DNA from: Oricola cellulosilytica | Lineage (GTDB): Bacteria; Pseudomonadota; Alphaproteobacteria; Rhizobiales; Rhizobiaceae | Assembly: GCF_019966575.1 (NCBI RefSeq) | Contig: NZ_JAINFK010000003.1 | Location: forward strand, 124,001 to 188,000 | DNA length: 64,000 bases | Reading direction: 5' to 3' | Shown here: one piece after another, positions 43,932-53,554 of the stretch | Position numbering within the stretch: the first letter of the stretch is position 1 | Layout: each line of letters opens with the position of its first letter | Made by a program: the position numbers and the translations under genes | Notes under the pieces: generated by a model | The model's database searches: none | Told to the model about the DNA's origin: nothing | What the model saw: the letters and a program-made list of their open reading frames with translations, nothing else

Positions 43932-44960
43932 ATGCGCGCGCTGCAGCTCGTGGAAGACCGAAAGCTCGAGCAGGTGGACCTGCCGCCTCCCCCGCCGCCG
44001 GGCTACGGGGAGGCCACCATTCGCATACGCAAGGTTGCTCTCAACCATATCGATGTATGGGGATGGCGCGGCATGGCATTCGCAAAGCGCAAGATGCCGC
44101 TGGTCGTCGGCGCGGAAGCTTCCGGCGTCGTCGATGCGATCGGCGCGGGCGTGGCCGGTCTGCAGCCCGGTCAGCTCGTGGCGATTTTCGGCGCTCAGAC
44201 CTGCGGACTTTGCGGTCCGTGCAGGGAGGGCCGTGACAACCTCTGCGAGAATGTCGCCGGTGTGCACGGTTTCCATCTCGACGGCTTCGCGCAGGAGATG
44301 ATCAACCTTCCAGCGCGTAATCTCGTCCCCGCGCCGCCGGGCGTGGACGCTACGGGCGCGGCGGTCGCGCCGATCACGTTCGGCACGGTCGAGCACATGC
44401 TCTTTGACAACGCAAGACTGCAACCCGGAGAAACGATCCTCGTCCATGCGGGCGGATCGGGTATCGGCTCGGCCGCAATTCAGCTTGCAAAGAAGATGGG
44501 CTGTACGGTCATCACGACCGTCGGAGCCGAGGCCAAGATCGAACCGGCGAAGGCCCTCGGCGCCGATTACGTGATCAACTACCGCGAGGACCGGTTCGAA
44601 GGCGTCGTCCGCAAACTGACGAAGAAGAAAGGCGTCGACGTCGTGTTCGAGCATGTCGGCGCTGACACCTGGGCGGGTTCGATGTTGGCGTTAAAACGCG
44701 GCGGGCGCCTTGTGACGTGCGGCTCGACCTCGGGCGTTTCGACCAGCGTGAACCTCATGATGCTGTTCCAGCAGCAATTGCGGCTGATCGGCTCTTTCGG
44801 CTGCCGGATGGAAAACATGACGAACGCCATGCAGAAGATGGCGCGCGGAATTGTCCATCCGGTCATCGATTGCGAAGTCGACTTCGACGGCATCGGCGAT
44901 GCACTGGCGCGAATGGAAACGCGCGAAGTCTTCGGAAAGATATTGCTTCGCGTCAGCTGA
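43932..44960 (+). CDS. adhXL: AdhXL, zinc-type alcohol dehydrogenase-like reductase of the VLCFA cluster
   Basis: A 342-residue MDR-family protein: a GroES-like N-terminal domain and four cysteines in the structural-zinc lobe, Cys-Gly-Leu-Cys-Gly-Pro-Cys with a later Leu-Cys-Glu near residue 95. The Rossmann motif is His-Ala-Gly-Gly-Ser-Gly-Ile-Gly-Ser-Ala-Ala near 172. In rhizobial clusters this position is held by adh2XL/fabXL, proposed to reduce an intermediate in VLCFA extension. A GAAGGA site precedes the ATG, 42 bases after fabF1XL. Confidence 0.92.
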   Translation: MRALQLVEDRKLEQVDLPPPPPPGYGEATIRIRKVALNHIDVWGWRGMAFAKRKMPLVVGAEASGVVDAIGAGVAGLQPGQLVAIFGAQTCGLCGPCREGRDNLCENVAGVHGFHLDGFAQEMINLPARNLVPAPPGVDATGAAVAPITFGTVEHMLFDNARLQPGETILVHAGGSGIGSAAIQLAKKMGCTVITTVGAEAKIEPAKALGADYVINYREDRFEGVVRKLTKKKGVDVVFEHVGADTWAGSMLALKRGGRLVTCGSTSGVSTSVNLMMLFQQQLRLIGSFGCRMENMTNAMQKMARGIVHPVIDCEVDFDGIGDALARMETREVFGKILLRVS

Positions 44961-44970
44961 GCAGCCCCTC

Positions 44971-45888
44971 ATGCGACAGAATATCTACCGCCTCTGGAAA
45001 AACGCGAACCGGACCCGCTACTGGGTTGAAGCACAAATTGTCTTTGCCTTGCTGGGACTTGCGAGGCTCCTTCCAGCCAGAACCGCCATCGAACTGGCGG
45101 CCTCGATCGGCCGGAAGGTCGGACCGCTGACAGGACGCCACAAACTCGCGCTCGAAAACCTCCGACAGGCCTTTCCTGAAAAGTCGGACGAGGAGCGCGA
45201 AAGGATCGCCCTCGGCATGTGGGGCAACATGTTCCGGCTGGGCGCTGAATATGTCTATCTGGAAAAGATATTCGACTTCGATCCGGACGCCCGCACCCAT
45301 GGCCGCATCGAAGTGGAAGGCGAGGAAATCTTTCGGCGGCTTCGGGACGGCAACGCCTCGTGCATATTTTTCACCGCCCACACCGGAAACTTCGAGTTGC
45401 TTCCGGTCTGCGCCGCCACGTTCGGCCTCAATGTGACCGCGCTGTTTCGCCCGCCGAACAACCCCTATGTCGCAAAGAAACTACTGTCGGCGCGACACAC
45501 CGCGATGGGTCATCTCGTCCCGTCGAAAGCCGGGGCGGCATGGGGACTGGCCAAGGCGCTGGATGACGGCGGCTCAGTCGGCATGCTCGTCGACCAGAAA
45601 TTTCATCGCGGCGCACTGGGGACTTTTTTCGGTCGGCCGGTGAAAACCAACCCCCTTTTGCCGAAGCTGGTACGACAATTCGACCGTGCGGTTCACCCGG
45701 CGCGCTGCATCCGGCTGCCGGATGGACGTTTCCGTCTCGAACTCAGCGAGGCTATCAGCCTGCCGCGCAACGGCGATGGTGACATCGATGTTCCCGCCTC
45801 CACCCAGATGCTGAACGATATCGTCGAGCGTTGGGTACGCGAATATCCCGAGCAGTGGATGTGGTTTCACCGCCGCTGGGATGTCTAA
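44971..45888 (+). CDS. lpxXL: LpxXL, very-long-chain acyl transferase for lipid A
   Basis: A 305-residue LpxL/HtrB-family acyltransferase. The catalytic motif His-Thr-Gly-Asn-Phe-Glu (His-x4-Glu) is near residue 132. An Asp-Gln-Lys-Phe-His motif follows near 208, and the C-terminus ends Gln-Trp-Met-Trp-Phe-His-Arg-Arg-Trp, as in the family. A hydrophobic N-terminal helix (about 22-36) anchors it to the inner membrane. It transfers the C28-type acyl group from AcpXL to lipid A. ATG 44971 begins ten bases after adhXL. Last gene of the cluster. Confidence 0.95.
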   Translation: MRQNIYRLWKNANRTRYWVEAQIVFALLGLARLLPARTAIELAASIGRKVGPLTGRHKLALENLRQAFPEKSDEERERIALGMWGNMFRLGAEYVYLEKIFDFDPDARTHGRIEVEGEEIFRRLRDGNASCIFFTAHTGNFELLPVCAATFGLNVTALFRPPNNPYVAKKLLSARHTAMGHLVPSKAGAAWGLAKALDDGGSVGMLVDQKFHRGALGTFFGRPVKTNPLLPKLVRQFDRAVHPARCIRLPDGRFRLELSEAISLPRNGDGDIDVPASTQMLNDIVERWVREYPEQWMWFHRRWDV

Positions 45889-45893
45889 GGCCG

Positions 45894-46829
45894 TCAGCCC
45901 CCATAATAGTTCATGACCGCGTGGCGCGCCTCCGCAAAGAACAGCCAGCGTTCGACGAACATGCCGATAGTGTGGAACACAAGCGAGAGGCCGGCGCTCA
46001 CAGCGTACCACGCAGAAAAACCCGCGAATGTCAGGCCGACAAGCACCAGCGTGACCATGATAATGGGCAACAGGTAAGCCATGATCAAATGCAGCCGAAA
46101 CAGCTTTGCCGCGTGTTTTCGCGCGATACGAAAGCCCATTTCCCGGGTCAGGTAATTGTCGTTGACATGCGGCCGCTCCAGCAACCGCACCGCACCGATA
46201 TGCCCAAGTCCTGTGGCCGTTTCCGGTGTAGAGTTAGGAACTTGCAAATGAACTCTTGCGCGCCACTGTAACTTGAGTGCTAGTGCGCCGGCAATTGCCG
46301 CACCGCTGAGAAGCGAGAGCTGGAGCGCATTACTCCCGGTGGACAATAGATCGAAAAACAGAGTCCAAAGCGTTCCGCCGAGCGCGGCAAAAGCCAGATA
46401 GCACGCCGGCGTCAGGCGGGTATGCCATGCGTCAACCGTGCGCAACGAAGCGTAGATCATCGCCGTGCTGTAGACGGTGATCGCCGCGCCCACGGTGCCC
46501 GCAATGCCGAGCGGCAGGCTCTGTATATCGAAGAGCACGCAGAGCGCGGCATTGGTAGTGAGAGGTATGAAAGTCAGGATTGCCATCACGCCCTCGCGGG
46601 ACAGCCAGCTCGATCGCCATTGCGAAAAAGCCCGCCATGCCCGATGCGGATTCTTCAGATGAAATGTCGATGAGATGAGCCCCGCCCCTATCATGCCCAG
46701 CGCCGACAAGTAGGCCGCCTTGGCTGCCATGGTTGCAGGGTCGAGAAGCCCGATCCCGAGGAAAAAGGCCAGCCCGTAGCCCATGCCGGAGACGACCGTA
46801 AAAAAGATGACCGAATAGGCTGGATGCAT
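45894..46829 (-). CDS. soeC: Membrane anchor subunit of the molybdoenzyme (DmsC/SoeC type)
   Basis: A 311-residue integral membrane protein with eight or so hydrophobic segments, starting Met-His-Pro-Ala-Tyr-Ser-Val-Ile-Phe-Phe-Thr-Val-Val-Ser-Gly-Met-Gly. The loop Ser-Ser-Thr-Phe-His-Leu-Lys-Asn-Pro-His-Arg-Ala-Trp-Arg-Ala near residue 52 is the conserved DmsC-family signature; Trp-Arg-Ser-Ser-Trp-Leu-Ser-Arg-Glu-Gly follows. It passes electrons between the iron-sulfur subunit and the quinone pool. It begins four bases after the soeB stop; third gene of the operon. Confidence 0.88.
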   Translation of the reverse strand: MHPAYSVIFFTVVSGMGYGLAFFLGIGLLDPATMAAKAAYLSALGMIGAGLISSTFHLKNPHRAWRAFSQWRSSWLSREGVMAILTFIPLTTNAALCVLFDIQSLPLGIAGTVGAAITVYSTAMIYASLRTVDAWHTRLTPACYLAFAALGGTLWTLFFDLLSTGSNALQLSLLSGAAIAGALALKLQWRARVHLQVPNSTPETATGLGHIGAVRLLERPHVNDNYLTREMGFRIARKHAAKLFRLHLIMAYLLPIIMVTLVLVGLTFAGFSAWYAVSAGLSLVFHTIGMFVERWLFFAEARHAVMNYYGG

Positions 46830-46833
46830 TGCG

Positions 46834-47610
46834 TCAGATCCGGTCCAGCGCCACGTCAAGCCAGCGCAGGAAGCCCGTGGCACCCTCGGTGCTTTCCTCT
46901 TCCGGCTGGCCCGGCTTCAAGGCGGCTGCCCCCGCAAGAGCGGTTCTCGGCCGTGGCGGCAGGTATTTGTTGACCGGCCGGTTGCCCTGCTCCGGCATCA
47001 GGTCGAACCCGCCACGTTCGGCGACCAGTTTGGAAACATCCGAATGCGGATCGCCGAGATCGCCGAAATGCCGTGCATTGGCCGGGCATGTACGCACGCA
47101 GGCCGGTACACGGTCCACTTCCTCAAACGTGTCGTTGTAAATTCGGTCGACACATAGCGTGCACTTTTTCATGACTCCGGCAGCGAGATCCATTTCGCGC
47201 GCCCCGTAGGCGCAGGCCCACGCGCACAACCCGCACCCGATGCACTTATCCTCATCGACTAGGACGATGCCGTCCTCTGCACGCTTGTAGGAGGCGCCCG
47301 TCGGACAGACGGTCACGCATGGCGCATCCTCGCAGTGCAGACAGGATTTCGGAAAGTGGACGATGCGCGCCTCCCCCGCCTCCCCGATCACCTCTCCACC
47401 CTCGGGAATGACCTCGAACGTGTGGACGCGGTTCAGCCAGGCACCCGAGACGTCCGCCCCATACGGGTCCTGGTCGGAGAGTGCACTGCCGTAGCCGCCG
47501 GTGTTCCATTCCTTGCAGCTCACCACGCACGCATGGCAGCCCACGCAGGTGTCGAGATCGATAACAAGTCCAAGTTTTCTGGAGCTGGAGCCTTGTGGCA
47601 GCGATGTCAT
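46834..47610 (-). CDS. soeB: Four-cluster ferredoxin subunit of the molybdoenzyme (DmsB/SoeB type)
   Basis: ATG 47610 overlaps the large-subunit stop (ATGA). The 258-residue protein has four cysteine groups for [4Fe-4S] clusters: Cys-Val-Gly-Cys-His-Ala-Cys, Cys-Leu-His-Cys...Cys-Val-Thr-Val-Cys-Pro, Cys-Ile-Gly-Cys-Gly-Leu-Cys-Ala-Trp-Ala-Cys, and Cys-Thr-Leu-Cys with Cys-Val-Arg-Thr-Cys-Pro. It links the molybdenum subunit and the membrane anchor. The C-terminus carries a proline-rich extension (Pro-Pro-Arg-Pro-Arg-Thr) after about residue 210. Confidence 0.92.
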   Translation of the reverse strand: MTSLPQGSSSRKLGLVIDLDTCVGCHACVVSCKEWNTGGYGSALSDQDPYGADVSGAWLNRVHTFEVIPEGGEVIGEAGEARIVHFPKSCLHCEDAPCVTVCPTGASYKRAEDGIVLVDEDKCIGCGLCAWACAYGAREMDLAAGVMKKCTLCVDRIYNDTFEEVDRVPACVRTCPANARHFGDLGDPHSDVSKLVAERGGFDLMPEQGNRPVNKYLPPRPRTALAGAAALKPGQPEEESTEGATGFLRWLDVALDRI

Positions 47611-50459
47611 CTTTTGCCACTCCACTCCTGTCCGTAGCGCAATTCGTCCGGCACCTCACCGTTCCGGTGCCACGTCGGCTCGAATTGCGGAAGACTCGCC
47701 GCGGGGGGCGGCCCCTCGGCTTTTTCGACCCGCACGCGCAGATCGAACCACGCAGCCTGCCCCGTCACCGGATCGGAGTTCGACCAGCGCATGCCGTCGC
47801 CCTTCGGAGGCAGAAGTTCATGGATCAAATGGTTGAGAAGAAAACCCTTTTTGACCTCCGGCGCGTCGCGGTCCAGAGCCCACGCGCCGCCGCGCTTGCC
47901 GATCGCGTTCCATGTCCACATCGTTTTGCCATTGACGGCATCCATCCGCTTAACCGGCACGCAGATGCGGCCATGCGGCGAGATGATCCATGCCCAGTCG
48001 CTGTCGTCCAGTCCCGCCTCGTCACATATTGGAGCGGGAAGAAACATCGGATTGGCTGTGTGGATCTGCCGAAGCCATGCGTTCATCGACCCCCAGGAAT
48101 GATACATCGCCGCCGGACGCTGGGTGATCGCATGGTATGGATAGGTCTCGCTGTCGACCGCAGCCTCCTCCAGAGGCGCATACCATTCCGGCAGGGGCAT
48201 GAACGCCTGAAGCACTCGCTCGCGAAACATCTCCGGCGGCTGGTTCTCACCATGGCCGAGCGCCGCCAGCCGGAACTTCTGCTGCACCTCGCAATAGAGC
48301 TGAAACGTGACCGGCGAAGGTTTGTCGAAGAAACCCATGCGGACGGCGAAATCCTGGTAGGCCGCGTTCGCGTGTTTGAAGTATTGCGCCTCCGGCGGAA
48401 TGTGCGCTGAGAAGAACGCGCCGTTTTCCTTGTAGCGGTCGATCTGTTCCGGACTCGGTTCGCCCCGCCCCCTCGCCTTGCCGTCCTCACCGCGAAACCC
48501 GGCAAGCGGTCCGACGCCGGGCTTGCGCAGGTGGCGAACAATATAATCGGCATAATCCCTGTAGAGCGGTTCGCCATCCTTGCCGACGAAACCGGGCAGC
48601 TTCAGCCGCCCTCCAAGGTCAATCAGAACGGACTGGAATCCGCGAACATCGCGATCCGGTTCGACGACCGGCCAGCGGATCGCGTCGTTCACGCTGTCCG
48701 GCTCGGAAATCGGCCTGTCGAGCAGCGAGATGCAATCGTGCCGCTCGAGATAGGTCGTGTCCGGCAGGACGAGATCTGCATAGGCGACCATTTCGGAGTT
48801 GTACGCGTCGGAATAGATGATCTTCGGAATGACGTATTCGCCGGTCTTTTCGTCCTTGTCCTCCAGCATCTGGATGACCGCGCGTGTGTTCATCGACGAA
48901 TTCCACGCCATGTTCGCCATGTAGAGGAACAGGACCTCGATCCCGTACGGGTCTCGGGCATGGGCGTTCGATATGACCATGTGCATCAACCCGTGCGCCG
49001 ACAGCGGCGCATGCCAGGAAAACGCCTTGTCGATCCGGTTTGCCCGCCCGTCGGCGCTGATCGCGAGATCTTCGGGGCCACGCGGAAATCCCAGATGCGG
49101 ACCCATCAGAGGAGTATTGGGCCGCACATTGATCAGCTTGCCGTGCGGCACCGGATGGGCGTCGACCGGTTTCGGATAAGGAGGCTTGTAGCGATAGCCT
49201 CCGGGACAATCCACCGAACCGATCAGCACCTGCAGCAGGTGTAGCGCACGGCAGGTCTGGAAGCCGTTGGAATGGGCCGATATCCCGCGCATGGCGTGAA
49301 ACGAGACGGGTCGCCCGATCATCTTTTCGTGCCGCTCGCCCTTCATGTCGGTCCAGGGCTGATCGACGACGACTTCCTCCTCGAATGCGATGCGTGCGAT
49401 CTCGCGGGCAAGCCCGCGTATCGTGTCGGCGCTGACGCCGGTCGCCCCTGCAGCCTTCTCGGGAGCGTATTGCTCATCGAGATATTTTTCCGCCAGCAGT
49501 TGGAACGACGGCACGGCCTTGCGCCCGTCGGGAAGCGTGAATTCGCCGGACAGCGAAACGTTCCGGCCGGCATTGCCGGCGGCTGTCACCTCGCCCGCCG
49601 CGCGGTCGTGAACCAGCGGTTCGCCATCGGCGTCTCGTGCGAAGAGACCGTCATCGGCCGCGCCCGGATCGCGGATGACCAGCCACGGCGCGTTGGTGTA
49701 GCGGATGAGATAGTCGACATCGATCCGCCTGGATTTCAGCAACTCATGGATGGTGGCGAGAATGAGCAGGCCGTCCGTTCCAGGCCGGATGCCAACCCAA
49801 TTGTCGGCCACGGCTGAATAGCCGGTACGCACGGGATTGACCGAGACGAACCGGGTGCCGTTCTTCTTCAGCTTGGCGATGCCCATCTTGATCGGGTTGG
49901 AATCGTGGTCCTCTGCAACGCCGAAGAGAATGAAGAGTTTAGTTCGGTCCCAATCGGGAGAGCCGAATTCCCAAAACGCACCGCCGATCGTATAGATACC
50001 TGCCGTCGCCATGTTGACCGAGCAGAACCCGCCATGGGCAGCATAGTTGGGCGTGCCGAAATTCTGGGCAAAGAAGCTGGTCAGCGATTGCGACTGATCG
50101 CGTCCTGTGAAAAAGGCGAGCTCTTCCGGCGCGCGGCACCGGATGTCGCCGAGCCACTTCGTTGCCAGTGACAGCGCTTCCTCCCAGGAAATTTCCTTGA
50201 ACTGCCCGGACCCGCGCGGCCCTGTCCTCAGCAACGGCGCCTTCAGCCGAGCCGGGGCGTAGTGCTGCATGATGCCGGCCGAGCCCTTTGCGCACAACAC
50301 CCCCTTGTTCACCGGGTGATCGCGGTTGCCCTCGATGTAACGGATCTTACCGTCACGCAAATGGACGTTGATCCCACATCGGCAGGCGCACATGTAGCAC
50401 GTCGTCTTGCGAACCTCGTCGCCGATCGGCTCGGACAAATTAAGCGCAGGCTCGCGCAT
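47607..50459 (-). CDS. soeA: Molybdopterin oxidoreductase large subunit, sulfite-dehydrogenase-like (SoeA type)
   Basis: A 950-residue CISM/DMSO-reductase-family protein. The N-terminal [4Fe-4S] motif Cys-Tyr-Met-Cys-Ala-Cys-Arg-Cys-Gly with Val-Leu-Cys-Ala-Lys-Gly near 55 is followed by the molybdopterin domains. There is no twin-arginine signal, so the enzyme should face the cytoplasm, as cytoplasmic SoeABC sulfite dehydrogenase does; periplasmic DmsA and PsrA normally carry one. The Cys-Tyr-Met-Cys-Ala-Cys-Arg-Cys form is typical of SoeA. Start 50459 has GGGAGGGAGCGGGA upstream. The reaction (sulfite to sulfate) is inferred from family and is not certain. Confidence 0.82.
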   Translation of the reverse strand: MREPALNLSEPIGDEVRKTTCYMCACRCGINVHLRDGKIRYIEGNRDHPVNKGVLCAKGSAGIMQHYAPARLKAPLLRTGPRGSGQFKEISWEEALSLATKWLGDIRCRAPEELAFFTGRDQSQSLTSFFAQNFGTPNYAAHGGFCSVNMATAGIYTIGGAFWEFGSPDWDRTKLFILFGVAEDHDSNPIKMGIAKLKKNGTRFVSVNPVRTGYSAVADNWVGIRPGTDGLLILATIHELLKSRRIDVDYLIRYTNAPWLVIRDPGAADDGLFARDADGEPLVHDRAAGEVTAAGNAGRNVSLSGEFTLPDGRKAVPSFQLLAEKYLDEQYAPEKAAGATGVSADTIRGLAREIARIAFEEEVVVDQPWTDMKGERHEKMIGRPVSFHAMRGISAHSNGFQTCRALHLLQVLIGSVDCPGGYRYKPPYPKPVDAHPVPHGKLINVRPNTPLMGPHLGFPRGPEDLAISADGRANRIDKAFSWHAPLSAHGLMHMVISNAHARDPYGIEVLFLYMANMAWNSSMNTRAVIQMLEDKDEKTGEYVIPKIIYSDAYNSEMVAYADLVLPDTTYLERHDCISLLDRPISEPDSVNDAIRWPVVEPDRDVRGFQSVLIDLGGRLKLPGFVGKDGEPLYRDYADYIVRHLRKPGVGPLAGFRGEDGKARGRGEPSPEQIDRYKENGAFFSAHIPPEAQYFKHANAAYQDFAVRMGFFDKPSPVTFQLYCEVQQKFRLAALGHGENQPPEMFRERVLQAFMPLPEWYAPLEEAAVDSETYPYHAITQRPAAMYHSWGSMNAWLRQIHTANPMFLPAPICDEAGLDDSDWAWIISPHGRICVPVKRMDAVNGKTMWTWNAIGKRGGAWALDRDAPEVKKGFLLNHLIHELLPPKGDGMRWSNSDPVTGQAAWFDLRVRVEKAEGPPPAASLPQFEPTWHRNGEVPDELRYGQEWSGKR

Positions 50460-50644
50460 CAAGTCCCGCTCCCTCCCCGGACTGCCAGATGGCAACGCTG
50501 GCATGACATGTATCAGGATGATCAGTTAGGTCCAAACCCGGCGAAATATATAGCCAGTATTGTCCGGAAAGACGAAGACCAGTTGGCCATTCGATCCGCG
50601 AATTGTCTCTTGCCCTCTGAAATCCGTTTGTGATCAATGAGACG

Positions 50645-51913
50645 ATGCAAGAAAAGACATTGCAGGCGATCGCCGACAGCCGTGACGCCCTCACCGAACT
50701 GACCAGGGAACTGATCCGTTTTCCGACCGTCAATCCGCCTGGTGAGGCCTACACGCCGTGCGCAGAATTCATCGGCGAAAGGCTGAAGACATCCGGTTTC
50801 GCGATCGAATACATACGCGGAGAAGGCACGCCCGGAGACAACGACACTTTTCCGCGGACCAATGTCGTTGCCCGCCGTGAAGGCAAAAGGAACGGCCCAT
50901 GCGTTCATTTCAATTCGCATATCGATGTCGTGGAAGCGGGGGACGGCTGGACAGTCGATCCGTTCGACGGGGTCGTGCGCGATGGCCGGATCTATGGCCG
51001 CGGCGCATGCGACATGAAAGGAGGGCTTGCCGCCTCCATTATCGCTGTCGAGACGTTCCTCATGCACAATTCGGACTATACGGGCGCGATCGAGATATCC
51101 GGCACTGTGGACGAGGAATCCGGCGGCTTCGGGGGCGTGGCTCATCTCGCCTCCAAGGGGTATTTCTCGAAACCCCGCGTCGACCACGTCATCATCCCCG
51201 AACCGCTCAACAAGGACCGCGTGTGTCTTGGGCATCGCGGCGTCTGGTGGGCGGAAATCGAGACCAAGGGCGAGATCGCGCATGGCTCGATGCCGTTTCT
51301 GGGCGACTGCGCGGTGCGGCACATGGGCGCTCTGCTACACGAGTTCGAACAAACGTTGTTCCCCGCGCTTGACCGCAAACAGACACGCATGCCCGTCGTT
51401 CCGGAGGGCGCGCGCCGCTCGACCATGAACATCAATTCGATCCACGGCGGCCAAACCGACGACTATACCGGCCTGCCCTCGCCTAACGTGCCCGACCGTT
51501 GCAAGCTTACTATCGACAGGCGGTTCCTACTTGAGGAAGCCATCACGGACGTTAAGGACGAGGTCATCGATATCCTGAACGGCCTTAAAGAAACCCGCCC
51601 GAACTTCGATTACGAAATCCGCGACATCATGGAGGTCATGCCGCTAATGACCGAAAAGGACACGCCGGTGGCATCGGCAGTCGCGAGCGGCATTCGCGAA
51701 ATATTCGACCGCGAGCCGGATTACGTGATCTCGCCGGGAACCTATGATCAAAAACACATCGCGCGCCTCGGCCATCTTTACGACTGCGTCGCTTACGGTC
51801 CGGGAATCCTGGACCTCGCCCATCGTCCCGACGAATGGATCGGCATCGACGACATGGTCCAGTCAGCCCAGGTCATGGCGCTGGCGCTGGGACAGTTGCT
51901 TTCGGAAGGATGA
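50645..51913 (+). CDS. M20-family metallopeptidase (ArgE/DapE type)
   Basis: About 422 residues from ATG 50645 (GTG 50630 is also in frame). Metal ligands are visible: Asn-Ser-His-Ile-Asp near residue 90, Gly-Ala-Cys-Asp-Met-Lys-Gly-Gly near 120, Thr-Val-Asp-Glu-Glu-Ser-Gly-Gly (about 155) and Ile-Pro-Glu-Pro near 182. It hydrolyses an amide bond in a small peptide or N-acyl amino acid. Immediately downstream is a complete oligopeptide-type importer, so the likely job is to process what that importer brings in. Divergent from the soe operon. Confidence 0.88.
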   Translation: MQEKTLQAIADSRDALTELTRELIRFPTVNPPGEAYTPCAEFIGERLKTSGFAIEYIRGEGTPGDNDTFPRTNVVARREGKRNGPCVHFNSHIDVVEAGDGWTVDPFDGVVRDGRIYGRGACDMKGGLAASIIAVETFLMHNSDYTGAIEISGTVDEESGGFGGVAHLASKGYFSKPRVDHVIIPEPLNKDRVCLGHRGVWWAEIETKGEIAHGSMPFLGDCAVRHMGALLHEFEQTLFPALDRKQTRMPVVPEGARRSTMNINSIHGGQTDDYTGLPSPNVPDRCKLTIDRRFLLEEAITDVKDEVIDILNGLKETRPNFDYEIRDIMEVMPLMTEKDTPVASAVASGIREIFDREPDYVISPGTYDQKHIARLGHLYDCVAYGPGILDLAHRPDEWIGIDDMVQSAQVMALALGQLLSEG

Positions 51914-52006
51914 CGAATACACGCAAGGGGGGCATTCGGCGTTGTATGCTGACAAGGCGGCCGCTTCCTGCTTAGTATCCACCAGCGATTTTCGGGAGCC
52001 TCGTAA

Positions 52007-53491
52007 ATGACAATGACCATCAAATCAATTCTGGCCGGCACAGCGCTTGTATTCGCGCTTTCGACGCAAGCCTTCGCTGCAAAAACCGACCTCACCCTCG
52101 GTGTGGCACTGGAACCGCCGCATCTCGACCCTACCGCCGGGGCCGCGGCGGCCATCGATGAAATTGTTTACGCCAACATCTTCGAGGGACTCACCCGCAT
52201 CGGGCCGAATGGAACAGTCGAGCCTGCCTTGGCCGAAAGCTGGAGCCTATCGGACGATGAACTGGTCTATACGTTCAATCTCCACGACGGCGTGACCTTT
52301 CACGACGGCACTTCCTTGGATGCCGGCGACGTCGTCTTTTCGCTCGACCGCGCCCGCGCCGAAGATTCGACCAATGCGCAGAAAGCTCTGTTTGCCGCCA
52401 TCGACACGGTCGAAGCCGTGGACGACCTGACGGTGATGGTTACGCTGAAACAGCCATCCGGTTCGTTCCTGTACAACATGGGTTGGGGCGACGCAGTTAT
52501 CGTCGCGCCTGAGACGGCAGAGACCAACAAGGAAAATCCGGTCGGCACCGGTCCCTTCAGGTTCGACAGCTGGGCGAAAGGATCGTCGGTCTCCATCGTC
52601 AGGAATCCCGACTATTGGGGAGACCAAGTCGCACTTGAGAAGGCCATGTTCAGGTTCATCAGCGATCCCGCGGCCGCAACGGCCTCGCTGCTCGCGGGCG
52701 ACGTCCAGGCTTTTCCGAACTTCCCAGCACCGGAAGCCGTTCCGCAATTCGAGGCCGACCCGCGCTTTGCGGTCGTGATCGGGTCCACCGAGGGCGAGAC
52801 GATCCTCTCCACCAACAATGGCAAACCGCCCTTCGACAAGCTCGAAGTTCGCCAGGCCATTGCCCACGCGATTGACCGTCAGGCGATCATCGATGGCGCC
52901 ATGTTCGGTCAGGGGACGCCGATCGGTTCGCATTTCGCGCCCCATCATCCCGCCTATGTCGAACTGGTCGAAACCTATCCCTACGACCCCGAACGTGCAA
53001 AGGAACTGCTTGCCGAAGCCGGATTCCCCGATGGCATCAAGGCGACAATCAAGCTTCCCCCGCCGAGCTATGCCCGGCGCGGCGGCGAGATCGTCGCGGC
53101 GCAGTTGCGCGAAGTGGGCATAGACCTCGAGATCATCCCGGTAGAGTGGGCGCAATGGCTCGATCAGGTGTTCAAGGCGAAGGACTACGATCTGACGATC
53201 GTTTCGCACACCGAGCCGAACGACATCGGGATCTACGCGCGGGACGACTACTATTTCCAGTACCGCAATCCCGAATTCAATGACGTCATGGCGAAGCTGG
53301 ATGCGACTGCCGGGGAAGAGGAGCGCTACGCCTTGATGCGGCAGGCGCAGGAGATCCTCGCCAACGACGCCGTTAACGGCTTCATGTTCCAACTCGCGAA
53401 AACCGGAATCTGGGACGCCGATATCGAGGGCCTGTGGGAAAACTCGCCGGTCCAGGCCAACGACCTGACCGAGGTCCGCTGGACGAACTGA
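52007..53491 (+). CDS. Family-5 extracellular solute-binding protein (dipeptide/oligopeptide type)
   Basis: A 494-residue SBP with signal peptide cut after Gln-Ala-Phe-Ala (about 24). It has the family-5 landmarks Asn-Ile-Phe-Glu-Gly-Leu-Thr near 59, Ala-Glu-Ser-Trp near 77, Pro-Val-Gly-Thr-Gly-Pro-Phe near 180 and Val-Arg-Gln-Ala-Ile-Ala-His-Ala-Ile-Asp near 282. It binds a peptide or similar solute for the DppBC permease below. It is followed by a hairpin that could favour its higher expression over downstream genes. Confidence 0.93.
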   Translation: MTMTIKSILAGTALVFALSTQAFAAKTDLTLGVALEPPHLDPTAGAAAAIDEIVYANIFEGLTRIGPNGTVEPALAESWSLSDDELVYTFNLHDGVTFHDGTSLDAGDVVFSLDRARAEDSTNAQKALFAAIDTVEAVDDLTVMVTLKQPSGSFLYNMGWGDAVIVAPETAETNKENPVGTGPFRFDSWAKGSSVSIVRNPDYWGDQVALEKAMFRFISDPAAATASLLAGDVQAFPNFPAPEAVPQFEADPRFAVVIGSTEGETILSTNNGKPPFDKLEVRQAIAHAIDRQAIIDGAMFGQGTPIGSHFAPHHPAYVELVETYPYDPERAKELLAEAGFPDGIKATIKLPPPSYARRGGEIVAAQLREVGIDLEIIPVEWAQWLDQVFKAKDYDLTIVSHTEPNDIGIYARDDYYFQYRNPEFNDVMAKLDATAGEEERYALMRQAQEILANDAVNGFMFQLAKTGIWDADIEGLWENSPVQANDLTEVRWTN

Positions 53492-53513
53492 GCGCGTCGC
53501 GACACCTGAGCGG

Positions 53514-53534
53514 AGGCGGGCGCTGTGCCCGCCT
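53514..53534 (+). terminator. Stem-loop after the solute-binding protein
   Basis: A perfect 8-base-pair stem AGGCGGGC (53514-53521) with GCCCGCCT (53527-53534), 5-base loop, 22 bases past the binding-protein stop. TGATTTG follows, a poor T-run, so it is more likely a partial terminator or RNA-stabilising hairpin. Confidence 0.5.
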
Positions 53535-53554
53535 TGATTTGTCCGGAAAGGGAA

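Noticed and set aside
47595-48410. 271-aa plus-strand frame antisense to soeA
   Set aside because: It lies wholly within the large molybdoenzyme subunit on the other strand and shows no domain.
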